A stretch of DNA of 64,000 nucleotides, taken from Ichthyophis bannanicus. Taxonomy: Eukaryota > Chordata > Amphibia > Gymnophiona > Ichthyophiidae. A program made the translations under genes and the position numbers. Where the stretch lies: the NCBI GenBank assembly GCA_033557465.1, contig CM066033.1, positions 586,922,438 to 586,986,437 on the forward strand. Reading direction: 5' to 3'. The notes beneath the pieces are model-generated. The model had not been told where the DNA came from. It did no database searches and was given only the letters and a program-made list of their open reading frames with translations. Below are positions 34,201 through 44,091 of this stretch, piece after piece (position 1 is the first letter of the stretch; each line of letters begins with the position of its first letter).

Positions 34201-35308
34201 TTATTCTCGTGCTAGTACGTGCTTTGCTGCACTCGAACTTTGGATTGTACCACCATATTAAGAATGCTATTATAGCTAAATCTTAATCTTTGAAGTCTTA
34301 GCAATATCACTGGATCGGTTTTCTAAGCCAGTAAGCGTTCCCCCATTTTTATTTGTGCCTCTAGTTCCTCCTGTTCTTTTTTCATAGCCTTTTTCCTTTT
34401 AATTGAGAATGTTGTTGTGTGTGCACGGAGCGTTGCTTTAAAACCTTCCCACCATCCCCATATCGACGTATTTGAAGGTTCATTGAAATTAAAATATGTC
34501 TCAATTTCATTATTTATGTAGGCCACAAAAAAGTCATCCAATAATAAAGACTTATCAAATGTCCAACGGGGGAACACCTGGTGCGATTTTCCAATATCTA
34601 ACGTTAGGGAGACCGCTGCATGATCTGATACTGTTCCTGCGTGTATTTCTGACGATATCAACTGCTTAATTAGTCCGTTTGTCACCAGAAAGAAATCAAT
34701 TCTAGTCTGGGTATCATGAAGTAGGGAATAGAACATGAACTCCTTATCTGTAGGATGAAGGAGACGCCATGGATCAGTTAAACTAAGTTCTTCCATCATA
34801 CCCTTCAACACTGCGTGCGATTTAATTTTGGCTATTGACTTATATGGCGTCCGATCTGTGAGAGGATCTAGTATTAGATTAAAGTCCCCACTGAGTATTA
34901 TTTTTGTAGCTACAACTTCAGTTAGTTCCATAGCTATGTTTTTGTAGAAGCTGGGATCATCCATGTTCGGTGCATATATATTCATCAAGGTAGAAGGACT
35001 CTGATCTATTTGCAGTGTCACTCTAGCCCACCTACCATAGAGGTCTACTTTTGTTTCTTTAATTCTGGGCACAAGTACTTTCCACACTAATGTCAACACT
35101 CCTCCTTTCTTTTTGGTAGCTGGAGCTGCCGCAACTACCTGATAAAATTTTGATGTCACTTTCTGTGACTCTTTCTCTGTTAAATGCATTTCCTGTAAAT
35201 ATACTATTCAGCTTTCTTTTGCTGACAGTATGACAAGCTTTTCTTATTTTTAATTGGATTTGTGACACCTTTTACATTTAGGGCGAGTAAAACCAAGTTA
35301 TTAGCCAT
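31260..35308 (-). pseudogene. L1-clade LINE ORF2, degraded (L1-2)
   Basis: A second L1 lineage, antisense. An ATG at 35308 starts MANNLVLLALNVKGVTNPIK, the endonuclease N-terminus, so ORF2 is complete at its 5' end. 34323-35189 contains NIYAPN, SGDFNLILDPLTD and SDHAAVSL. 34322-33969 is frame-broken linker. 32166-33968 holds the RT: NYRPISLLNADYKIY, LSLDAENDFDRLEW (motif A, N-D replacing K-A), RGTRQGCPLSPLLF and LSAYADDLLLF. 31578-32144 holds the CWYC...HMLYYC cysteine cluster. G runs near 32410 and 32711 disturb the frame. The 3' end is ACTCAGTAAAGATATAATA plus an A run at 31260-31268. It is distinct in sequence from L1-1. No ORF1 was found upstream. Confidence 0.9.
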
Positions 35309-36547
35309 TTTTATTTACCTGCATACTTCTGCATGCGATGGGTCACCTTCCTTGCCTATCTCTATCTTTAATATTACAAGCGCTCCGTTGGATTGGATTG
35401 GCCAGCGTGAACATTTTAATTGTACAAACATACACTTCATGGTGAGTACCATCCTCTCTTGGCAAAACAAAACCTTCTTATTCTATCGTTGCCACCATTT
35501 ATATCTTATATATAGCCCCGCGTCTGAACATTTTAATTAAAGCAATCCATTTCTGAGTCCCTTATGGGACAAACATTAACAATTTCAATGTTGCATTTTC
35601 AATTTACTTATGAATTTAAAATTATGACATCTCTAATCCAAAGCTCGACTCTCCATTGAACAGAAAAACTACATCCTTTCTCTTGTACATATTTATAATA
35701 TGTTATATATATTTCTTCTAGGTGGAGCTTTCCTGCTCTAGCACACTCTTTCTCCACATCATATTCACCTCCTGATCTTATCAACCCTCTCCTCATACCA
35801 TAGTTATATTCAAGTCTTCATACCACTTCTTTCTTGCAGAAAGACTTTCAGCGCCACAGCGTCTACAAAGTTTTTCGTTGTATTGTTCAGTGTTACCCTC
35901 ATGGTTCCTCTGTAATACATGTAGATTAAAATTGATAAGCGTATATCTGTATTCATGCATATCAATTTTTAAGATAAGTAAAAGAGACAAAAACTGAAAT
36001 AATAACTCATAATCTTAAAACTAAAAATGAAAAAGACTACCTTAATATATTCATATTAAAATCACATGAAAACATGAGGTAGATGTGACACATTAAAAAG
36101 AAAAGAGACAACCTACCGCTGTACTGAGGACATACAAATAAATATTTCTTATAAAATTGTTGGGAAACCGTAGTCATCACAATGTTGCATGTTACTAACA
36201 TCCACCTTTGGACATCGCTACAAAAATAAAAGGATGAATATGAGCCAATGCAAAAATGACCCAAGAGCCAAAAAATGCATATATACAATTATCATACCTC
36301 CAAAATGTGATGTAAATTACACAAAACTTATTAAGGCTAAAATATTAGAGAAAGTGAAACCATCGCGATGCTATGTATTCCTATGCATTTATCTTGAGGC
36401 TTTACTAAAATGAATATAAATCAAAAAGGAAACAAAGCAAATGCCTCGAGGGGCGATAAATCTCATCAAACCCTAATTAGCAATATTGCCAAAAAGATAA
36501 AATTAATCAAAAGATACAAAGGCTGAAATGAATAAAAAACCTCCGTA
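35309..36547. other. No gene assigned; possibly L1-2 upstream region
   Basis: AT-rich DNA upstream of the L1-2 ORF2 start, where an inter-ORF spacer and ORF1 would be expected. I see no coiled coil, RRM or ORF1 C-terminal motif in the available frames, so L1-2 is probably truncated here or lost its ORF1. Confidence 0.4.
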
Positions 36548-37103
36548 TGGAGGATACCTGTAAACCGATCAAAACAATCATCAAAAGACGCTCGCATCTG
36601 CGCGTTAGCATTTAAGGTTTTATGATAATAAAAACCAAACTCAGAAAGCAAAAATTGAGCAAATATCTCTAATACATTAAACTCAATACTGAAACATGTC
36701 TATCGGCAGAAAAAATGATTCAATGAAAAAATGAATGGATGAATAGCAGCTGGGCTCAAAAATAAGACTGCCCACTTTCTAAAATGTAAAATGAATCTGT
36801 ATGATATTTGCATCAGCAGAAAAATATGATTAAGAATAAAATTATATCGCAACCAAATACACATGCTGGAGGAAACAGAAAGAGGGAAAGAGGGGGGAAG
36901 TTTGGCTTTTATTATCATAACAATAATTTTTATGCACCTTTTGTTCTTTGAGACGGTGTTCTAAATAGTGATTTGCATACCTTTTACGATTAACCAATAA
37001 GATCGCTCCTCAAGTTTTTCCCGCTCATGGGAACTTTAAATGCTAACGCGCAGATGCGAGCGTCTTTTGATGATTGTTTTGATCGGTTTACAGGTATCCT
37101 CCA
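36548..37103. repeat. Perfect 68-bp inverted repeat enclosing 420 bp
   Basis: 36548-36615 (starting TGGAGGATACCTGTAAACCG) is the exact reverse complement of 37036-37103. Inside lies a second, shorter inverted pair (TTATGATAATAAAA at 36620-36633 and its complement at 36907-36920). The interior is AT-rich with no transposase-like ORF. Outer flanks do not show a clear target duplication, so this may be a foldback/MITE element or a recent inverted duplication. Its right edge abuts the L2-like RT relic just after motif A. Confidence 0.85.
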
Positions 37104-38300
37104 ATCTCACACAGTCTTGCCAACAACAAACAATGATCAATCGTGTCAAAAGCTGTGGAGATATCGAGCATAATTAATAGATAAGATTTAACTTGACTTG
37201 AAACCTGTAAGAAAGGTATCCATCAGTAACATAACCCGGGGCATGCTGGAGTGGTCCTCAGGCCCTTCCCGTCCCCCCTTTTCCCCTTGCACATAATAAA
37301 CAGGCCTGTTTCCTCAATCAAAAGCTTTATTAGTGGATCAAACAGGCCACAGCTTATGGATACAACCAGCATAATAACAAACCAACATAATTTGCCAGAC
37401 ATGATTTCACACACGTGACCTTAACCGTTAACAGTAGTAAATACCTAGTTACACGGAGGGGTACCACCTCTCCCCTTTCTGCCATTGAGTCAGAGGCCCT
37501 GGCCAGCACCATGACCAAGGCCTCACACCTTGAACCCGTCACCCACTTCTCTGTGCGGGCGCCTGGGTGCCCCCTTTGCTCTACTCTCCTGGTGACCCCT
37601 GGGCCCTGGTACCTGACCCCCCTGTCACCGGCCCAGGCACTCTGGATTGGTACCTGGGCCCCTCCCTTTACTGTACCTCTCCCCTCTCATCCTTGGTGAG
37701 GTCCCGCCCCTCCGCAGTTGTGACACTCTTCCTTTCTTGATGCCCCAGGTGTGGAGGGTAGGGTCGCACCGCTGCCAAAAAGGAATGGCTACTCTCATGC
37801 CCCTTCCTTTATTGTGGTATAGTGCAGCTCGCACCGCCCCTTGTCCTTTGTCCCTTCCACATCACCCAGGCCTTCCTCCCCCCATGCCCGGTTATGTGGC
37901 CCAAACCCCTTCGGTGCCAACCCTTCAATAACAAGGTTTCAGTGCCACGATGTGGGTAAAAGCTAAACTGAAAAGCACCAAGTATATCCTGCTTATCAAT
38001 GTATTCCCAAAGCTGCCTCAAAATAATTTTTTCCATAACCTTATCCAAAAATGACAAGGAAGAAATAGGACGATAATTCATAAGATCTTCCTTACTTAAG
38101 GATGAATTTTTTAATACTGGATACACAGAAGCTCTTTTCAGGAACTTTACCGTTTAACAGTGAACTGTTAATAATAGCAGTTATTGACCTATACAAAGAT
38201 TCAATTAAAGATTTAAATAACTTAACAGGACAACTATCCAAAGGGCTTATTAAAGGAAGACTTGTTCAGTTTCCCAGTAGGTGTATGAATGCTCTAGGCT
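37104..38300 (-). pseudogene. L2-like LINE (type B) RT fragment, split by an insertion
   Basis: From 38300 down: a linker with ITAIINSSLLNGKVPEKSF, then NYRPISSLSFLDKVMEKIIL, YIDKQDILGAFQFSFYPHRG and TETLLL (ending about 37940). After an unrelated GC-rich block the RT resumes at about 37200-37104 with QVSSQVKSYLLIMLDISTAF and DTIDHCLLLARL, i.e. motif A. The sequence stops being L2-like at 37104, where the inverted repeat begins. Motifs B and C are absent. Confidence 0.75.
37205..37938 (-). mobile_element. GC-rich insertion of unknown class inside the L2-like RT
   Basis: About 730 bp of C-rich DNA separates two contiguous RT segments, so it is an insertion. The minus strand holds AATAAAGC at about 37324-37331. 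No protein motif is visible and the frames in it look compositional. A solo LTR on the minus strand is one possibility. I found no clean TG...CA ends; a weak ATAAC match at the two edges could be a target duplication. Confidence 0.45.
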
Positions 38301-38340
38301 CTACTGCAATATTTATTGTGCTGCTATTTTCTGGGTAGGC

Positions 38341-38775
38341 TCCTTGTTGTGAGAGCTTTGGAAGTTAATGCAGTTAAGGAGTGGTAGATTTGCTCTAAGG
38401 GTCCTGTACTACTACTATGGGTTCTTAGTATGTAGTCATATGTAAGGTGTTGGTGGTTGATAGTGCAATATGGATTGTCTTTAAGATTTACAGTTTTGCA
38501 TTCTTGATACTGTCAGTCTGAAATTTTAAAACATTTTGTCACATCAGATTCGAGGAAATCTCACATTTTAAGAAAATGTCTCTGTTTAATTTTGTTTAGT
38601 AACCTGATAGCTTCACTGCTGCTGATTTCTGGATTTTTCCAGCTCTGACATGATCCAATCCAGCCTGCGCACTATGATCCTGAATTCATGGCTACCAGGA
38701 TTCGTTTTTCTCATTTTTTATCTTCCCTCTTCAATAAGCTGAACATAGAACTGACCAAATAAATCCAGTATACAG
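38341..38775. other. No gene seen
   Basis: AT-rich, ending in a (TTTA)n-like simple repeat at 38777-38822. Confidence 0.5.
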
Positions 38776-38829
38776 ATATTTATTTATTTATTTATTTTTT
38801 ATTTTTATTAATTTATTTTTTCACAATTT

Positions 38830-40270
38830 TAACAAACTCACATCCACATAAATGAGAACAGGAAATACCTTCAAAACGTTCATAGGAAAAATTTCCAATA
38901 TCATTCAACTACAAATATCACTACAGCCCACAATAACAAACATAATGGACCCATGAAACAAGGAAAAATAAATAAGAAAACACAAAAGAGAAAAGAACAT
39001 CTCAATGAAAGGAGAGCACAGCCCCTAGCCTCCTACCCAAACGATCACAGTGGTACATTAAGGAACAATCACCCGTATCTTCTCTTCTTTAGCCACAAGG
39101 AAATTTAACAATTGCCTTGATTCAAAGTAAACTACCAATTTTCCATTACATTAAACAATACACACACAGAAAAATCTTAATATCAAGGAAAAACCCAAAC
39201 CAATTACCCAGGGGTGTAACGCAAGGAATTCCTGGCGACACCTCTGAGTGAACCTAGAAAAGTCAGGAAACATTCTTATCTTAGAACCAAAGAACAATTT
39301 ATCCATGCAGCAGAAATAAAGCTTTAAGACAGCATTATGATCATACTCAAAGGCAAATGAAACAATCAATGTGGACCTCTGAGTTACTACCTCTGAATAG
39401 GACTCCAAAAATCCCATAAGATCAACTTCCACAGGGTCTCCTAGCTGAGCCGAAGCCTGACTGGGGCCGATATATCATAGGAGGAAGAGTCAGAGAGTCC
39501 ATCCCCAATAATTCGACCCATGTACTTCTTCACCATATCCACAGACGTTATAAGGGGAGATCTGGGAAAGTTTAAAAACTTCAAATTATATCGGCACACT
39601 TGATTTTCCAGGCACTCCAAATGACGAGAGTTGACAGTACTATCTTTCACCAGGGCATCCTGAGCAGCATAGTCCTATGGTCTACAATCTCCAATTTAGT
39701 TTTCACAGTCTCAATAGGAGCCTGGTCGACAACCATCTGGGCCACCACTTGCAAATACAAAGAAGTGGAGAGACCCTAGATTGAATCCCATAAAGATTCC
39801 ATAGTCACAGCCATTGTTTTAACAACTTCTCCAAAATTCTGACTGGAAGCAAGCTCACCCAAATTCATGAGAACATCCTGTGCAGATCTCAATGGCTGGG
39901 GGAGTATCCTCACTACCCCAGCGACCAAAGGCATCAACATTGCTGACGGGGGTCTTCCTGGTTGGAACATAGCATCTCCGTCACTGGAAAGAGACTACTG
40001 CAGTCCCCCAACTGCGCCCATGCTTCCAGCAATGGGAAGCAGCTTTCGCACTACGGGGCTAAGTGACGCCCCTTCACTGATGCCTGACGATTGCCTAACA
40101 GGCTGATCAATAGATGGGAAAGCAACGGTACCTGACGAGATGCCAAAGCATTCCAATATCGTCTGCCATTGGGGAGGATAGCCGGACCCTCCAGGAGCCT
40201 GCGCCGACACCCCTTCCGATCCAGACGTCCAGACCTGCTAAATGTCCGAATCGTGCGGGAAGTTCTGTTC
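38830..40270 (-). pseudogene. ORF1-only (HAL1-like) element, decayed copy 2
   Basis: Collinear with the intact copy at 42528-44091. 39441-39650 reads LECLENQVCRYNLKFLNFPR, matching LEYLENQVRKNNLRLVNFPR. 39151-39432 reads GFLESYSEVVTQRSTLIVSF and IRMFPDFSRFTQRCRQEFLA, matching the C-terminal part. The 3' side (38830-39150) shares the AT-rich 3' UTR pattern ending AAATTAATAAAAAT on the minus strand. The 5' part (39780-40270) has the coiled-coil region with stops. No target duplication was found. Confidence 0.7.
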
Positions 40271-40334
40271 ATGGGCAGGAGGGGGTGGGCTGGGGGAGGA
40301 GCGAGGGCGAGTGGTGGGTGGGAATGTGACCCTG

Positions 40335-40372
40335 GACATACAGGGCCAATTCTGAGGTCAGCCCTGTATGTC
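40335..40372. repeat. Short perfect hairpin (12-bp stem)
   Basis: GACATACAGGGC at 40335-40346 is the reverse complement of GCCCTGTATGTC at 40361-40372, with a 14-bp loop. It sits in the GC-rich DNA just 5' of the ORF1-only copy 2, and its role is unknown. Confidence 0.7.
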
Positions 40373-40439
40373 TAGAGTCGGCCAGTTAGATGGGGGGACA
40401 ACAAGGAACTGAAGGGGCTCAGGGGATTCCTTGCAGCCC

Positions 40440-40720
40440 GACCTGAGTCATGGGAGGCCCAATCGGGTCAGGCTGCAGGGAACAGGCCAGATACTGCTGC
40501 CATCAGGGATTGCATCTCCTGCATGGAGCCACGGTGCCATGGCAATAAGATGCTGGGCTGGCTGAGCTAGCCTGGGAAGTGACTGGATGTCCGGGGCGCC
40601 TGAGTCAGGGCACCACCCAGATGTCCAGCCATTGTGATGAGATTCTGCTCCCATGGGGTTGTCTAGCCCTCATGGGAGCGGAATCGGTTGCATCTCCAGG
40701 CTGTCCAGACATCTAATCAT
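40440..40720. repeat. GC-rich interspersed repeat, copy 2 (diverged)
   Basis: This contains GATTCTGCTCCCATGGGGTT, TCTAGCCCTCATGGGAGCGG and ATGGAGCCACGGTGCCATGG, resembling the palindromic core and ACCATGG region of the copies at 2574 and 46834. No coding content is recognised. The class is unknown. Confidence 0.4.
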
Positions 40721-41099
40721 CCGAACAGCCTGAAGACGCACATGTCGGAATGGGCCTCCACATGTTTGCCTTGCTTCTGCCCTTCGTATGTCATAATGCT
40801 CATATCCAAACTGTGTGTTCGGACTGCACTAGCAAGGCGACTACAATTACCCTCTGGTCAGAGGCAGGCAGTAGGTGGGCCCATACCAGTGGCATCATTG
40901 TATCACTTGCACACAATTAGCGTGGCTGCCTCAGCCGTGTGTCATGTCCCCGCTTACTCTCTGCTTTAACACGGGTAGTATGGCATTTCTAGAAAAGTTG
41001 CTTTTTGGCCAAATGCTTCCAGCTAACATGCTGCCAAAATGCGTGTTAGCCCTGTGCTATACCCAATGCTCCCAGCTGCCGCTCTTTAGTAAAAATGCC

Positions 41100-41440
41100 C
41101 CAAAGTTTGCAAGAACATATTACCAGAAGGCTTACATAAGATTTCTGATTTGTCATCATTCAGAAGACAGTTAAAGGTTAACTTTTTTAGGCAAGCATTT
41201 GCTACATTATGTTAACAACTGTATAATTAGAACTGCAATCTGATTGTTGCCTTTATGGTTTTTTTGTTATTATGTTATGTTAATTATTATGTTTTTAGGT
41301 TAATTTTGAGGTTTTGTTTTATACTATGTAATTTAGATTTTAACATTGATTTTACTTCATATCATTTCATATGTACTTTGTGTAATCCGTCACATTAGTG
41401 AGTGGAATATAAATGTTTAAATAAATAAATAAAATAAATG
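41100..41440 (+). pseudogene. L2-like LINE (type C) 3' end
   Basis: A short C-terminal ORF end, LPEGLHKISDLSSFRRQLKV then NFFRQAFA, is followed by an AT-rich 3' UTR and GAGTGGAATATAAATG plus (TAAA)n at about 41408-41440. This is the usual L2-type ending. Everything upstream is missing. Confidence 0.65.
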
Positions 41441-42527
41441 TTTCAATCAATTCACAGCAACATTTCCATCAAATACAATTAAAATCATCTATTATGCAGC
41501 AAGTGAACATTTAATTTTCTCAACAATATATTCTATTCCATTTTCTTCTCCTTCTTGTTTCAGTACCAGAATATCAAGGTGATTATCAGGTATGCAACAA
41601 TGTTGTTGTTAAGTGCCGTCAAGTCGGAGTCGACTCATGGTGACCCTCTGGATAGCTATCCTAAATTGTGTTCGGTCTTCAGTCAGGTGGCTCATTGTTG
41701 ACAGACCGGTACCCGTAGCTGCTGTCATTGTATCGATCCATCTCATTGCTGGCCTTCCTCTTTTGCGTTGACCTCTATCTTGCCAAGCATGATGTCTTTT
41801 TCTAATGATCTCTCTCTTCGCATGATGTGTCCAAAGTATGAAAGTCAAAGTCTTGTCATCTGAGCTTCTAAAGAAAGCTTAGGTTTGATCTCCTCTAGTA
41901 CCGACTGGTTTGTTCTTCGGGCAGTCCATGGTGTACACAGTATTCACCGCCAGCACCATAATTCAAAGGCATCAATTTTCTTCCTGTCTGTCTTTTTCAC
42001 TGTCCAGCTTTCACATCCATATGATGTTATTGAAAATACCATGGCTTGAATAAGTTGAATCTTTGTATGGAGAGAGACATCTCTGCTCTTGAGAATCTTA
42101 TCTAGGTCTTTCATAGCCATTCTGCCAAGAGCACTGTGTCATCTGATTTCTTGACTGCTTTTTGCTTCTTTATTGATAGTTGATCCAAGTATAGGTTAAA
42201 GTTGTTCACAATTTCAATTTCTTCTCCTTCAACGATGAACCTGTTGATTATGCCAGTTGTCATGATCTTTGTCTTCTTTACATTAAGGTGCAGGCCCATT
42301 TTGAGACTATGTTCTTTGATTGTGAGAAGCAAATGTTTCAGATCATCTTCAGTTTCAGCCAGTAATGTGGTATCATCAGCATAGCGAAGGTTGTTGATGA
42401 GTCTTCCACCAATCTTCACACCTCTGTTGTCTTCATACAATCCTGCTTCTCTGATGATTTGTTCTGCATATAAATTAAACAGGTAGGGGGAAAGTATGCA
42501 GCCTTGTCTTATACCTTTGCTTATTTT

Positions 42528-44091
42528 GATTAATAGATTTTATTAAATTTTGAAAATACATTCAATTCCAAAATTGAATAAAGGAAACATGGTAACAAAA
42601 CATACAAATCCAAATATCATAGAATCATACCATTTATACATTACCATAATAAGCCCACAACATTACCCGGGGGAGGCACCAGGAAATCAAGAAATCTTGT
42701 TTTCACAAGGAAGGAAAAATAACAAGGCAGAGCAAGACTTACACATCAGCCGTACGAGATGTTACAATCACAATACTATCCTCCCTAGCCACCAGGAATT
42801 CCAGAAGCTGAGCGGGCTCAAAAAACAGAAATATCTTCTCTTTAAATGAAACACAGCAACGAGCAGGAAATTTTAACAGGAAAGTACCACCAAGGGAAAG
42901 GACTCTGGGCCTCAAGCCCAGAAATTCCTTCCTCCTCAGCTGAGTGTTTCTAGCCAAATCAGGAAAAATACGCACACATGTGCCCATAAACTGCTTACTA
43001 AAATTCCTGAAATACAACCTAAAAATTAAAGCTTTGTCTGACTCAAGGGCCAGTGTAATTAGGAGAGTGGATCGGGCCGTAACCAAATCCAGAGAACTCT
43101 CTAAGAAACCAGTAAGGTCTCCAGAGATTCCCGGAGGGTTGCTAGCAGCTCCAAGAGCTCCCCTGCCAGTATTTAAATATTGAACTCTGGTTAATGGTGG
43201 GAGATTATCCCCAGGAATCTCCAAGACCTCCTGGAAGTATCTCCGCACCATTTCCAAAGGAGAACACACAGGGGACCTAGGAAAGTTAACCAGTCTTAGA
43301 TTGTTCTTCCGGACTTGGTTTTCCAGGTATTCCAACTTTCTATTGGTCACATTCCGGTCCTTCACATGAGCAAGGTGTAGTTCACGGAGTTGACCTAGCT
43401 CCCCACTCAGCTGCGCCAGTTTCCCCTCCTGTTCCTTCTGGACACTGGAGACTTGAAGAAAATCCTTTTTAAACAACTTAGTATCAGTACTTACAGATGT
43501 AACAAATGTTTCCAAGGATGAATTCATTGTAGCAATAACATCCCATAGCACCTCTAAAGTTACTTTAGCAGGATTCACCAAACCGCCTCCTCCAGCATTC
43601 TCTCTCGGGGACACATCCTCCTGGGAAGGGCTAACCAAAAAACTTGGCCCAGCCACTGATGTCACCACCACTCCAGGAGTCCCACGCGGAGCGATCGCCT
43701 CGGCTAAGGAGCCCTCCAAAGCCTCCTGAATTGGCGTGCTAGTTAGCACACGAACAGGAGACTCTCCAGTGCCGCGCATATCACTTCCGGGCAAGGCGGG
43801 GGGGCCCGCTGCTCCGGGGACAGAAACACCCCGGATGTGCTCAGGTCCGATGATCCCACCGGGCCTGCCGAAGATGCCGCTCGCTCACCCCGCCGACGAA
43901 GCCACACATCTGAAGCGTCCGTTGACCGGCCACACTGGAAGCAGCTTCACCCGGGGGTAGGCTAACTTGCTTCCGCTTCCTTCTGCCCATATCCACCGCA
44001 GAAGGAATAAGGTAGCCAAGAAAGAAACGCTCTCGACGCCGAACCTCTAAGCAGGGGCTTCAAACTGCCGCCATCTTGAATCGCCTCCCCC
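42528..44091 (-). mobile_element. ORF1-only L1-derived (HAL1-like) element, complete copy 3
   Basis: A 1,564-bp insertion with a 14-bp target duplication. It starts on the minus strand with a GC-rich leader (GGGGAGGCGATTCAAGATGG) and encodes a single ORF1-type protein. It ends in an AT-rich 3' UTR finishing AATTTAATAAAATCTATTAATC. No endonuclease or RT is present between the two target duplications, so the unit was mobilised without ORF2. Mammalian HAL1 elements have this half-L1 structure. There is no long poly(A). Two decayed relatives at 12275 and 38830 show it is a family, not a one-off retrocopy. Confidence 0.85.
42739..43990 (-). pseudogene. ORF1p-like protein of the ORF1-only element, lightly damaged
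   Basis: The likely start is ATG at 43990 (MGRRKRKQVSLPPGEAASSV), in a different frame from the main ORF, so a frameshift lies between about 43910 and 43800. The main frame (43794-42739, 351 residues, opening on a non-ATG codon) has a Pro/Ser-rich N-terminus (1-70) and a coiled coil (about 77-162). An RRM-like stretch RKNNLRLVNFPRSP (162-175) follows, then a C-terminal part with LLITLALESDKA (244-255), CVRIFPDLARNTQLRRKEFL (273-292) and a hydrophobic tail. This follows L1 ORF1p order, but the sequence is far from the ORF1 at 5908. The expected role is binding LINE RNA. Confidence 0.75.

Noticed and set aside
35608..35990. ORF1 of L1-2
   Set aside because: The frames have neither coiled coil nor RRM/C-terminal ORF1 motifs.
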